Shown in pieces: positions 8,843-17,206 of a stretch of DNA of 64,000 bases. The first letter of the stretch is position 1; the number at the start of each line of letters is the position of its first letter. The stretch is from Myxococcales bacterium (GTDB taxonomy: Bacteria; Myxococcota_A; Bradymonadia; Bradymonadales; GCA-2716585), in contig PBBL01000047.1 of assembly GCA_002716585.1 (NCBI GenBank), forward strand, positions 124,001 through 188,000. The letters are read 5' to 3'. Below the pieces are notes generated by a model. That model was not told the origin of the DNA. It made no database searches and was given only the letters and a program-made list of their open reading frames with translations. The translations under genes and the position numbers were made by a program.

Positions 8843-8871
8843 TTGACACGGTGGGTGTGTCCGGCTAGAAG
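8843..8871 (+). promoter_or_regulatory. Sigma70-type promoter before the secreted protein and export genes
   Basis: A perfect -35 TTGACA (8843-8848), a 17-base spacer and TAGAAG (8866-8871, four of six matches to TATAAT). The predicted start near 8878 leaves a leader of about 90 bases to the ATG at 8967. It is the best consensus promoter I found in the window. Confidence 0.7.
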
Positions 8872-8966
8872 GGGATTCCCAGGCAAAGGACTTCGACCTG
8901 TTGGTGCTGGGTGACCCCTCGTGATACAACCAGGAGTGCTCTGCTGTGGTGAGCGAGGAACGTGGT

Positions 8967-9533
8967 ATGGAGTGGATGAAAAAGATCGCTGTGGCCGTGG
9001 CGCTGCTCGGGTGTGTGAGCCTGGCGGCGCCTGCCGCGATGGCTCAGGACAACATCAACCCGCAGCAGCTGTTGGAGTCGGCCAAGAACATGTCGGGCAG
9101 CGACATGCTCAGCCGCGCCAGCGGTGAGATCGAGAAGATGAAGAACACCCTCGGTGGGTCGCTCGAGCTGTTGGAGGCGACGCGCGATGAGGAGAAGGAC
9201 ATCCTCAAGCTCAACTGCATCCGAGACAAGCTGGCGGCCGTCAAGGGGTTCCTCAAGGTCAGCGAGCAGTCCGAGGTCAAGCTCAAGGAGGCGCTCGCCC
9301 GGGACGACCGCGCGACCGCTGAGCACCAGTACGCGCTGGTCGTGATCGCGGGCAGCAAGGTGTCCAACCTCGGCGTCGAGGCGCAGTCGTGCGCCGGCGA
9401 GGTGTTGCGCTACTCGGGCCAGACGGACGTGAAGTTCGACATCGACGAGGACATCCCCGAGATCGATCCCACCATCCTGCTGGAGGAGATCGAGGTTTTA
9501 TTCAAGTTGCCTGAGGCAACGCCGTTCCAGTAG
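8967..9533 (+). CDS. Small secreted helical protein of unknown function
   Basis: 188 residues from the ATG at 8967, chosen because GAGGAA lies six bases upstream; a GTG at 8946 and an ATG at 8976 are alternatives. The N-terminus is a signal peptide ending in AMAQ. The mature protein is largely helical and charged (many E-K-L-K patterns), with two Cys that could pair (in LNCIRDK and QSCAGEV), and an acidic C-terminus (DIDEDIPEIDPT). I do not recognise a family. It sits between the gliding-type block and the polysaccharide export genes and has its own promoter, so it may belong to either envelope system. Confidence 0.8.
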   Translation: MEWMKKIAVAVALLGCVSLAAPAAMAQDNINPQQLLESAKNMSGSDMLSRASGEIEKMKNTLGGSLELLEATRDEEKDILKLNCIRDKLAAVKGFLKVSEQSEVKLKEALARDDRATAEHQYALVVIAGSKVSNLGVEAQSCAGEVLRYSGQTDVKFDIDEDIPEIDPTILLEEIEVLFKLPEATPFQ

Positions 9534-9654
9534 AGTATGGCTTCGGGTGGTGCATACCATCTAAAGAAGATGAAGGCGCGTGCGTGAGCGCGATTGAGGG
9601 CGTCAGCAGCAGCGGCCTTTGGTCAACGCCTTGAACCCCAACTTGGGCGTAGGA

Positions 9655-11037
9655 ATGTCGCAAGAACCCCAGGATGAACAGCAGCCCTCGCCACCAACCT
9701 CCCCGCGCTGGTTGGTGGTGACCCTCGTCGCGGCGCTGTGCGCGGTGGCGAGCGGGCAGGCGCAGGCCCAGGACGTCGGGGTGGCCGCTGAGGATGAGCC
9801 GCTCCCCCGAGGGCTCTACGTCGGCCAGCTGCAACTTCACCCCGGGCTCTTCATCGAAGGTGGGTACGACTCCAACGTCTTCTTTGAGGACGACAGCGAA
9901 AACCCCTCCAACGCCACCAAGCTCAACGGCGTCATCAAGCTCGGCGTCGAGACCCCTCGCCCCAAGAAGGCCCAACTCGACCTGGAGGTCGGCCTCACCT
10001 ACTCGGAGCTGTTCGCCGAGGAGCAGGCGATCCAGAACCAGAGCGGCGTGACCGCGTTCGGTCGCGGGACGCTGCTGTTCAACCCCAACGGGTCTGTCGC
10101 GGTCGGGGTGTTTGACTACTTCCGCCGCACCAACGAGGCGCCCAACACGTTCAGCTCAGCCACCTTCAACCGCTTCTCCAACGAGGCGGGCGGGATCCTC
10201 AAGATCCAGCCTGGCGGCAAGCTGCTCACCCTGGACCTCGAAGGCTCCTACGCCGTGGTCCGCAACGGGATCGTGGACGACCTCGACCACAACATCGTCC
10301 GCCTCGGCGCGCAGGGCAAGTGGAAGTTCCTCCCCAAGACCGCCTTCGTGCTGGTCGCCTCGCAGCGCTTCATCAACTACGAGCAGAGCACCCGCGACAC
10401 CGTCAACGACAACATCCCCGAGGACTCGCTCGCCAACATCAACTCCTCGCCGCTTCGCGTCGAAGGTGGCCTCAACGGCCTCATCTTCACGCGGATCTCC
10501 GCGACCGCCATGATCGGCTACGGCAACAGCTTCTACGAGGACGGCCCGAGCTTCTCCGGGCTCATCGGGCGCGCGGAGGCGGGCTACGAGATCGGCCCGA
10601 CGAGCCAGTTTCGGTTGGGCTACCACCGCAACTTCGAGGACTCGTCGTTTGGCAACTACGCGACCTTCCACAGGGTCTTCGCCCGCTACAACCATTTGAT
10701 CGGCGGCATCTTCAACCTCCGCCTCGAAGGCACCTACACGCTCCGCCAGTTCGCGCCGGTCGCCAACCCCATCCTCCTCGGCGATGTCATGGAGGAGGGC
10801 GCACCGGCCAGGCGCTACGGCAACTCCAACCCCGACCCGTACGAGCGTGTTGATCCGCTCTACGGCGCCGAGGCGGAGGGGACCTTTCGGGTGTTCGATA
10901 TCTGGCGTGTCGGGGGGCGTTACCAGCTCACCGTCAACGACACCGACTTCTTCTCGATCACGGGCCAGGGCGATCTGTTCTCCCCGGGTCGATTCGTCAA
11001 GCACGAAGCGTACTTGACCACAGGGGTTGAGTGGTGA
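9655..11037 (+). CDS. Outer-membrane beta-barrel protein of the polysaccharide export cluster
   Basis: 460 residues from the ATG at 9655; an in-frame TTG at 9619 is less likely. An N-terminal hydrophobic stretch ending in AQAQ resembles a signal peptide. The rest has alternating amphipathic strands with aromatic ends (YDSNVFFED, GYGNSFYEDG, RLGYHRNFEDS, YNHLIGGIFNLRLEG) and ends with LTTGVEW, a terminal aromatic typical of barrels. It lies directly upstream of a Wza-like lipoprotein and a Wzc-like kinase. In Myxococcus such barrels (ExoB type) accompany OPX proteins and are thought to complete the outer-membrane exit of a polysaccharide. Confidence 0.88.
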   Translation: MSQEPQDEQQPSPPTSPRWLVVTLVAALCAVASGQAQAQDVGVAAEDEPLPRGLYVGQLQLHPGLFIEGGYDSNVFFEDDSENPSNATKLNGVIKLGVETPRPKKAQLDLEVGLTYSELFAEEQAIQNQSGVTAFGRGTLLFNPNGSVAVGVFDYFRRTNEAPNTFSSATFNRFSNEAGGILKIQPGGKLLTLDLEGSYAVVRNGIVDDLDHNIVRLGAQGKWKFLPKTAFVLVASQRFINYEQSTRDTVNDNIPEDSLANINSSPLRVEGGLNGLIFTRISATAMIGYGNSFYEDGPSFSGLIGRAEAGYEIGPTSQFRLGYHRNFEDSSFGNYATFHRVFARYNHLIGGIFNLRLEGTYTLRQFAPVANPILLGDVMEEGAPARRYGNSNPDPYERVDPLYGAEAEGTFRVFDIWRVGGRYQLTVNDTDFFSITGQGDLFSPGRFVKHEAYLTTGVEW

Positions 11038-11179
11038 GCCACCCCTGACGCGACGTCGCGTCGGGCAGGCCGCGGTGAACGGTGAACCGCCGCGGGCCTC
11101 TCGACCCGACACCAACAGCCAGGGCGCGCCCGGGGCCACAGGTGGCGCGCCGTCACACTCCGTCTTTGTGACCTGCGTT

Positions 11180-11803
11180 ATGAGCGTTTCGAGTCATACA
11201 CTGCTGCGGTGGGGACTCCTGGGGGCGATGTGCGTCGCCTTCTCGGGGTGCGTCACGAGCGTGGATCCCAACTACGTGCGCCTGCTTGAGCCCACCGGTG
11301 ACGCGCCTCCGAGCGCGAACACCCTCGGCGCGGGCGACCGCATCGCGATCCGCGTCTACGGCGAGGAGGGGCTCGGCGGCGAGTTCGTGATCTCGCCGTC
11401 GGGGACCATCAACTTCCCGCTCACCGGGAAGCTCCAGGTGGATGGCATGACCTGCTCTGGGGTCGAAGACGAGCTGACCCGCGCGCTGCGCGAGGGGTAC
11501 TTGCGGCGACCTTCGGTCAGCTGCTCTGTGCTGGAGTTCAACAGCAAGAAGATCTACGTCTTTGGGGAGGTCAAGCGCCCCGGGACGTTCCGCTTCGATG
11601 ACAACATGACCGTCGTTCAGGCCGTGACGCTCGCCGGGGGCTTCTCCGAGCGCGCCTCGGAGAACAAGACGACCATCGTGCGCAGGCTCGACGGTCAGAA
11701 GGTCCGCGTGCGCGTCCCCATCGACGCGATCATCGAAGGGGAGGTCGAGAACCTCCAGCTCGTGCCCGGGGACATCCTCTATGTCCCGGAGTCGATCTAC
11801 TGA
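11180..11803 (+). CDS. Polysaccharide export (OPX/Wza-family) lipoprotein
   Basis: 207 residues. The ATG at 11180 begins a lipoprotein signal with lipobox FSGC; an upstream frame extension to 11027 overlaps the previous gene and lacks a good start. The Poly_export motif LGAGDRIAIRVYG and SPSGTINFPLTGKLQVDGM are visible at about residues 57-95. A SLBB domain follows (KKIYVFGEVKRPGTF, then VQAVTLAGGF). It lacks the long C-terminal part of E. coli Wza that forms the helical barrel, so the upstream beta-barrel probably provides the outer-membrane passage. The Wzc-like gene follows 15 bases later. Confidence 0.93.
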   Translation: MSVSSHTLLRWGLLGAMCVAFSGCVTSVDPNYVRLLEPTGDAPPSANTLGAGDRIAIRVYGEEGLGGEFVISPSGTINFPLTGKLQVDGMTCSGVEDELTRALREGYLRRPSVSCSVLEFNSKKIYVFGEVKRPGTFRFDDNMTVVQAVTLAGGFSERASENKTTIVRRLDGQKVRVRVPIDAIIEGEVENLQLVPGDILYVPESIY

Positions 11804-11818
11804 CGAGCGGTGAGCCCC

Positions 11819-14074
11819 ATGTCCAAGGAACACAACATCCAACCCCTGCCGCCAGGCCTCGACGCCCCGGAAGAGGGGCTCATCCCCCTGCGCGAGTACT
11901 GGGAGGTGATCCTCAAGCGGATCTGGCTCGTGGTGCTGGTCACCATCGCCGTGTTCGCGCTCGTGGCCGCCTACACCTTCCAGCTCCCCAAGAAGTACGA
12001 GGCGCGGGCGTCGCTGATCATCGACATGGCCAACGCGCAGGTCCTCGGCAGCGAGGTCCAGCCGGTCGTGGAGTTCTCCAAGGCGGACTTCTGGAACTCC
12101 TCCCAGTTCTTCCAGACCCAGTACCGAATCATCAAGAGCCGCTCGCTGGCCACCAAGGTGGTCGAGCGCCTCGGCCTGGCGGACGACCTCGTCTTCCTCG
12201 GCCTCGACAAGGTCAAGGACGAGGAGCTCAAGGAGCGCCTCAAGGAGGCCGACCCTGTCGAGCGGCTGATGTCGATCACCGAGGTGGAGCCCGCCCGGGA
12301 GACCCGGATCGTCACCATCGCCATCACCCACACCGACCCGAAGCTGGCCGCGAAGCTGGCCAACGAGATGGCGGACGTCTACCGGCAGCTCAACGTCGAG
12401 CGCAAGATGGAGTCCACCTACGGCGCCTACAACTGGTTGACCAGCCAGTACAAGGACGTCAAGGAGAAGCTGGAGGCGTCCGACAAGGCCCTCTACGACT
12501 TCAAGGTGCGCAACAACATCCTCTCCACGTCGCTCGAAGACCGCCAGAACATCATCAGCCAGCGCCTGATCGAGCTGAACCGTCAGCTCAACGAGATCCG
12601 CGGTGAGCGCATTCGGATGGGCGCCGAGGCCGACCTCGTGCGCCAGATGCGCCGCGGCGACCTGACCCAGGCGGCCAGCGAGCGCGTCATCTCCAACCCG
12701 CTGGTCCAGCAGCTCAAGGCCTCGCTGACCAAGCTCCGCGAGACCGAGGGCGAGCTGTCGGAGCGCTACCTCGACGACCACCCGGAGCTGATCGCGGTCC
12801 GCTCCCAGCTCAAGACGATCGAGAAGGAGCTCAACCGCGAGATCGCCACCATCCTCAAGGCCCACGAGAACCGCCTCGCTGTGACCACCCGCTCCGAGAC
12901 CGGGCTGGAGCTGGAGCTGGAGAAGGCCAAGCGGGAGGCGTTTGAGGTGAACCAGAAGGAGCTGGAGTACTCCCAGCTCGTCCGCGAGCAGAAGAACAAC
13001 TCACGCCTCTACGAGCTGGTCCTGCGCCGCCTCAAGGAGACCGACCTGTCGCGCCTGCTCAAGGACAACAACATCCGGGTCCTCGACAAGGCGCTCGTGC
13101 CCGAGTCGCCCGTGCTGCCTCGGGTGCCGCTCAACCTCGCGCTCGGCCTCGTGCTCGGCCTCGTGCTCGGCCTCGGGGTGGCGTTCCTGCTGGAGATGCT
13201 CGACAACACCGTCAAGAGCCAGGAGGACGTCGAGGGCTACCTGGGGATCACCTTCCTGGGCATGGTGCCGCGCATGAAGTTCGACTCCAACCCCGGCGCG
13301 ATGGGGGTCAACCCGGACGCCGGGTTCGACAGCGAGCTGTACGTCCACTACTACCCCAAGTCCACGCTGGCCGAGTGCTGTCGGACCGTCCGGACCAACA
13401 TCCTCTTCATGTCGCCCGACAACAACCTCGACCGGATCCTCATCACCAGCGCAGGCCCGCTTGAGGGCAAGACCACCACGGCGGCCAACATCGCCACCGC
13501 GATGTCCCAGTCCAACACCCGCATTCTCCTCGTGGACACCGACATGCGCCGCCCTCGCCTCCACAAGGTCTTCAAGACCCACAACAAGGTCGGGCTGTCG
13601 TCGCTGCTGCTCGGTGAGGCGACGTACGAGGAGGCGATCCAGAAGACCGACGTGCCCAACCTCGACATGATCGCGTGTGGCCCGATCCCGCCGAACCCCG
13701 CCGAGCTGATGCACACCGAGCGCTTCCTGGAGATCCTCCGCAACTTCGCCGCCCGCTACGATCGGGTCATCTTCGACTCGCCCCCCACCATCGCGGTGAC
13801 CGACTCGATGATCCTCTCCAACCTGGTCGATGGCGTGATCTTCGTCGTGCAGGGGGGGCGGACCTCGAAGGACATCGTGCGGCGAGCCCTCAACAAGCTC
13901 AAGGCGGTCAACGCCCCGCTGCTCGGCGCGGTCCTCAACAACGTCGACCTCGACAGCCGCACCTACGGGCAGTATTACTACCGCTACTACCGCCAGTACG
14001 GTCAGTACTACGAGACGGACGCCGACGCCATCGAGATGGACGCGTCCCATGACGCATCGGACGGCGCGTCGTGA
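11819..14074 (+). CDS. Wzc-like chain-length regulator and BY-kinase (Wzz domain fused to tyrosine kinase)
   Basis: About 751 residues from the ATG at 11819 (a GTG at 11810 also fits). The Wzz-type N-domain has a first transmembrane segment at about 33-52, a long periplasmic coiled coil (about 180-420) and a second transmembrane segment near 440-465. The cytoplasmic BY-kinase has Walker A GPLEGKTT (about 548), Walker A' ILLVDTDMRRPR and Walker B RVIFDSPP. It ends in a tyrosine cluster (YGQYYYRYYRQYGQYY), the site of autophosphorylation in this family. In Myxococcus ExoC and ExoD are separate proteins; here both halves are fused as in E. coli Wzc. Confidence 0.95.
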   Translation: MSKEHNIQPLPPGLDAPEEGLIPLREYWEVILKRIWLVVLVTIAVFALVAAYTFQLPKKYEARASLIIDMANAQVLGSEVQPVVEFSKADFWNSSQFFQTQYRIIKSRSLATKVVERLGLADDLVFLGLDKVKDEELKERLKEADPVERLMSITEVEPARETRIVTIAITHTDPKLAAKLANEMADVYRQLNVERKMESTYGAYNWLTSQYKDVKEKLEASDKALYDFKVRNNILSTSLEDRQNIISQRLIELNRQLNEIRGERIRMGAEADLVRQMRRGDLTQAASERVISNPLVQQLKASLTKLRETEGELSERYLDDHPELIAVRSQLKTIEKELNREIATILKAHENRLAVTTRSETGLELELEKAKREAFEVNQKELEYSQLVREQKNNSRLYELVLRRLKETDLSRLLKDNNIRVLDKALVPESPVLPRVPLNLALGLVLGLVLGLGVAFLLEMLDNTVKSQEDVEGYLGITFLGMVPRMKFDSNPGAMGVNPDAGFDSELYVHYYPKSTLAECCRTVRTNILFMSPDNNLDRILITSAGPLEGKTTTAANIATAMSQSNTRILLVDTDMRRPRLHKVFKTHNKVGLSSLLLGEATYEEAIQKTDVPNLDMIACGPIPPNPAELMHTERFLEILRNFAARYDRVIFDSPPTIAVTDSMILSNLVDGVIFVVQGGRTSKDIVRRALNKLKAVNAPLLGAVLNNVDLDSRTYGQYYYRYYRQYGQYYETDADAIEMDASHDASDGAS

Positions 14075-14108
14075 GGCGTGTCGTGATGTGGTGTGTTGTT
14101 GTGGTGTG

Positions 14109-14129
14109 ACGCGCCGTGAGGTGGCGCGT
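14109..14129. terminator. Hairpin between convergent genes
   Basis: ACGCGCC (14109-14115) pairs with GGCGCGT (14123-14129). It lies between the ends of the Wzc-like gene and ribF and could stop transcription in both directions. There is no clear T-run. Confidence 0.4.
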
Positions 14130-15101
14130 TCAGCTCCGCGCGTGAAACGCTCGGGCCTGGGCGACGTCGCGGGTGATCTGCGCCTTGAGCGCGTCCACCG
14201 AGTCAAACCGCTGCTCCGGTCGGAGCAGCTCCAGCAGCTCCACCTCGATCTCCCGCTCGTACAGATCGGCCCCTCCCGAGAGTCCAGCGAGGATGAAGGA
14301 CTCGGCGTTGGCCGGTCGGTCGGGGTCGGTGTGGAAGGTGGGCTTGACGCCCACGTTGGTGACCGCGGGGAGCGGTGAGGCGTCGGGGTCGTCGAGCAGC
14401 TTCACCCGCGTGACGTAGACGCCGTGCTTGAGCATCATCCCGGCGTCGGGCGAGATGTTGGCGGTCGGGAAGCCCAGCGCGCCGCCGCGTCGGTCGCCGG
14501 TGATCACCTCGCCGCGCAGCGCGTGCGGCCTCCCCAGCAGCGCGTTGGCGGTCTTCAGCTCGCCGCCCGCGAGCGCCTGACGGATGCGGGTGGAGGAGAT
14601 CACGCTCTCGCCCTGCTCCACGGCGGGGTGCACGTCGGTGACGATGCCGCGCTCGCGGGCGTAGCGCTTGAGGTCCTCGGGGCCGCCGGAGCGCCCCTTT
14701 CCGAAGTTGAAGTCGTACCCGACCCGCACCCGCCGCGCCCCGAGGCATTTGTGGAGGACGTCGTCGACGAAGTCCTCCGGCGCCATGGAGGCGAGCCGTC
14801 GGTCGAAGGGGATGGCGACCGGGCGCGTGATCCCGGCCTGGGCCAGGAGGTCGAGCTTGTGCGCCGGGGAGGTGATGCGGAAGGTCGCGACGGGCGCCTT
14901 CTTGAAGAAGACGACCGGGTGAGGCTCGAAGGTGAGCGCGACGGTGGGCGCGCCCAAGCGCTCGGCGTGCTCACAGAGCGCGTCGAGGATGGTGCGGTGC
15001 CCGAGGTGGACCCCGTCGAAGTTGCCGATGGTGACCAGCGGCCTGGGCGCGTCGCGAGCGACGTCGGCGAGCAGTTCCTGGAGGTGGGCGGTCATGGGCA
15101 T
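14130..15101 (-). CDS. ribF: Bifunctional riboflavin kinase/FMN adenylyltransferase
   Basis: Converts riboflavin to FMN and FMN to FAD in the cytoplasm; about 323 residues, normal for bacterial RibF. The N-terminal nucleotidyltransferase domain shows GNFDGVHLGH (about 26-35, the HxGH motif), FEPHPVVFF and the ISSTRIR motif. The C-terminal flavokinase domain shows GDRRGGALGFPTANI and GVYVTRV. The ATG at 15101 or 15095 fits the family; the frame extends upstream to 15164 without a family match. It stands alone on the minus strand between plus-strand genes, and I see no FMN riboswitch upstream. Confidence 0.96.
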   Translation of the reverse strand: MPMTAHLQELLADVARDAPRPLVTIGNFDGVHLGHRTILDALCEHAERLGAPTVALTFEPHPVVFFKKAPVATFRITSPAHKLDLLAQAGITRPVAIPFDRRLASMAPEDFVDDVLHKCLGARRVRVGYDFNFGKGRSGGPEDLKRYARERGIVTDVHPAVEQGESVISSTRIRQALAGGELKTANALLGRPHALRGEVITGDRRGGALGFPTANISPDAGMMLKHGVYVTRVKLLDDPDASPLPAVTNVGVKPTFHTDPDRPANAESFILAGLSGGADLYEREIEVELLELLRPEQRFDSVDALKAQITRDVAQARAFHARS

Positions 15102-15325
15102 CTGATGGCGGCAGTGAGGGGCGTCGGGCTCAAGGGTCCCAACATCACTGGTGGCTCTTAGCACTTTTTATCCTTGTAGCCAACCACAGTCCGGTATATC
15201 TCGGGCGGTCACGGTGGCCCTCGCTGGGTCGCGGGTGTGTATCTGAAAGTAATGTGGTTGCCTCTATTGTCCTGGGTTGGGTTTCAATATACCTTGTGAC
15301 ATGCCACAACTGAGCCGCGATAAGG

Positions 15326-16291
15326 ATGAACAAGCGCCTTCTCGAACACTTCTATCAACTGGGCATCGTCGATCAGGGCCAGGTCCGTGCGGCGATCAAC
15401 CACCAACAGCAGACGGGGGGGGACATCGTCGATGTCTTCCTGCAGCTCCAGATGATGTCGGAGCGCGACGCGTCGCAGGGGCTCGCGTCCTTCTACCGGT
15501 ATCCGCTGGTGGATCTGAACGATCAGCTCCCCGAGGACGCCGCGCTGGAGGTGTTGGACAGCAACTACGCGCGCAAGAACCAGATCCTCCCTCTGGCGAT
15601 CGATCGCCAGGGGCGTAAGATCCAGGTGGCGGTCTTCGACCCCGCGCGCAGCCTCGACGCGCTCGATTACATCCGGCGCCGCTCCGGGTGGGAGCCGCAG
15701 CCCTACGTGACCGAGCGGACCGCGCTGTCGCAGGCGATCAACTACTACTACTTCGGTGAGCTGCCCGGCGCGTCAGGCCCCAGCGGGAGCGGCGCGACGT
15801 CGCTCGGCGAGGTGTCCGGCGCCGCCGTCACCCCCGACTCCGGGGCCTCGACGCTGCCCCCGCTCGTGCTCACCGATGAGATGACCGACTTCGCCCAGGA
15901 GCTGCGCAGCGGCATGATGCAGCTCCCCCCCGAGCCCGAGTCGCGCCCCGTGCGCCGGTTTGGCCGGGGTGAGCTGACCCCGCCCCCTCAGCGCCTGCCT
16001 GGCGCCTTTGGTGGCTCGGGCAGCGGCTTGCAGCCCATCGGCTTTGGTGACGATGCCCGCATCGGCGCTCCGGTCGAGGCGCTCGACGCCCAGATCAACG
16101 ACGAGGCGTTTGAAGACCTCCTTCAGGTCGTGGACTCCCTCCAGTTCAAGCTCAACCACCTCGAAGAGCGCCTCGACCACGAGCGCCGCCTGGTTCAGGT
16201 CATGATGGACCTGCTGATCGACAGCGGCCTCGCGACGCGTGACGAACTTCTTGAGAAACTACGTGAGGTTGGTGAGGAGGAGGAGGCCTGA
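15326..16291 (+). CDS. Stand-alone GspE-N (MshEN-type) domain protein
   Basis: 321 residues. Residues about 1-145 match the N-terminal domain of type II secretion/type IV pilus ATPases (GspE/PilB, MshEN fold), with two helical repeats, LASFYRYPLVDL, ILPLAIDRQGRKIQVAVFDP and YVTERTALSQAINYYY. No ATPase domain follows. There is instead a Gly/Ser/Pro-rich linker (about 150-245) and a C-terminal coiled coil (about 250-320). MshEN domains can bind c-di-GMP, so a signalling adaptor is possible but inferred. It is eight bases from aroE and probably co-transcribed with it. Confidence 0.85.
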   Translation: MNKRLLEHFYQLGIVDQGQVRAAINHQQQTGGDIVDVFLQLQMMSERDASQGLASFYRYPLVDLNDQLPEDAALEVLDSNYARKNQILPLAIDRQGRKIQVAVFDPARSLDALDYIRRRSGWEPQPYVTERTALSQAINYYYFGELPGASGPSGSGATSLGEVSGAAVTPDSGASTLPPLVLTDEMTDFAQELRSGMMQLPPEPESRPVRRFGRGELTPPPQRLPGAFGGSGSGLQPIGFGDDARIGAPVEALDAQINDEAFEDLLQVVDSLQFKLNHLEERLDHERRLVQVMMDLLIDSGLATRDELLEKLREVGEEEEA

Positions 16292-16299
16292 GTCGCCCC

Positions 16300-17187
16300 A
16301 TGCCCCCCGACCCCACACGCCCCCAGGTCTGGCTGCTCGGCATGCCAGTCAAGCACTCGCTGAGCCCCTCTTTTCAAAACGTCGGCTTCCGCCACCACGA
16401 ACTCCCCTGGGAGTACACGCTTCGCCCCGTCACAGCCGAGGCGCTCCCTGAGGTCCTCGACCTGCTCCGGGAGGGGCGCGCGGTGCGAGGCGCCAACGTC
16501 ACCGTGCCCCACAAGGAGGCGGTCGCGGGGCTCGTCGATGAGCTGGGGCCGGACGCCAGGCTCGTCGGGGCGGTCAACACGGTCGTCCCGCGGGACGGGC
16601 GGTTGGTGGGCTACAACACCGACGTGTTCGGGTTCCTGCGCTTGATGGAGGGGCTGGACTCCTCCCGACAGTGGGGGCGGGCGCTGATCCTCGGGGCGGG
16701 TGGGGCGTCTCGGGCGGTGGTCGCGGCGTTGGCGCGCTCCGGGGTGACCTCGATCGTGGTCGCGAACCGCTCGCCGCAGCGGGCTGAGGCGTTGCTCGCG
16801 TCGCTCGCCGAGGGGTTGCGTGAGGTGACCTGTGAGGCGATCGCGTTGGACGCGCTGAGCCCCTCCGTCGCGCCGGAGCTGATCGTGCACACCACGAGCC
16901 TCGGGGTTGGCGCAGAGCCCGGCAGCGAGGCGTTTGAGCAGGCGCGGCGCGTCTGGGAGCGGCTCCCCTGGGCGCAGTGGCCGTCCGCGCTCGACGTGGT
17001 GGACATCTGTTACAGCGCGACACAGACCCCCATGGTCGCGGTGGCGCGGCGGCTGGGGCTCAGCGCCGTGGATGGTCTGGATATGCTCCTCTACCAGGGG
17101 ACCCGGGCCTTTGAGTTGTGGACGCAGCGCCCCGCGCCGGTCGAGCCGATGCGCGACGCGCTCTACCAGGCCGTGGGTCGTCGCTGA
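16300..17187 (+). CDS. aroE: Shikimate dehydrogenase
   Basis: NADP-dependent reduction of 3-dehydroshikimate to shikimate in the chorismate pathway, cytoplasmic. The length of 295 residues is usual. Visible are the substrate motif KHSLSPSFQN (18-27), the catalytic Lys in NVTVPHKEAV (Lys72), NTDVFGF with Asp108, and the nucleotide-binding glycine loop GAGGASRAV (132-140). The C-terminal helix region YQGTRAFELW is also standard. It is not next to other aro genes; it follows the GspE-N-type protein closely and precedes a secreted SH3 protein by 19 bases. Confidence 0.96.
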   Translation: MPPDPTRPQVWLLGMPVKHSLSPSFQNVGFRHHELPWEYTLRPVTAEALPEVLDLLREGRAVRGANVTVPHKEAVAGLVDELGPDARLVGAVNTVVPRDGRLVGYNTDVFGFLRLMEGLDSSRQWGRALILGAGGASRAVVAALARSGVTSIVVANRSPQRAEALLASLAEGLREVTCEAIALDALSPSVAPELIVHTTSLGVGAEPGSEAFEQARRVWERLPWAQWPSALDVVDICYSATQTPMVAVARRLGLSAVDGLDMLLYQGTRAFELWTQRPAPVEPMRDALYQAVGRR

Positions 17188-17206
17188 GGTGACCCCAGGA
17201 GGACCC

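Larger units (their letters stand above)
8523..8966. other. Intergenic region between GltG-like gene and small secreted protein
   Basis: About 440 bases with no supported gene. It holds a strong terminator for the gene on the left at 8559-8605, then roughly 240 bases with nothing recognisable, then a well-formed promoter at 8843-8871 for the gene on the right. Confidence 0.7.
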
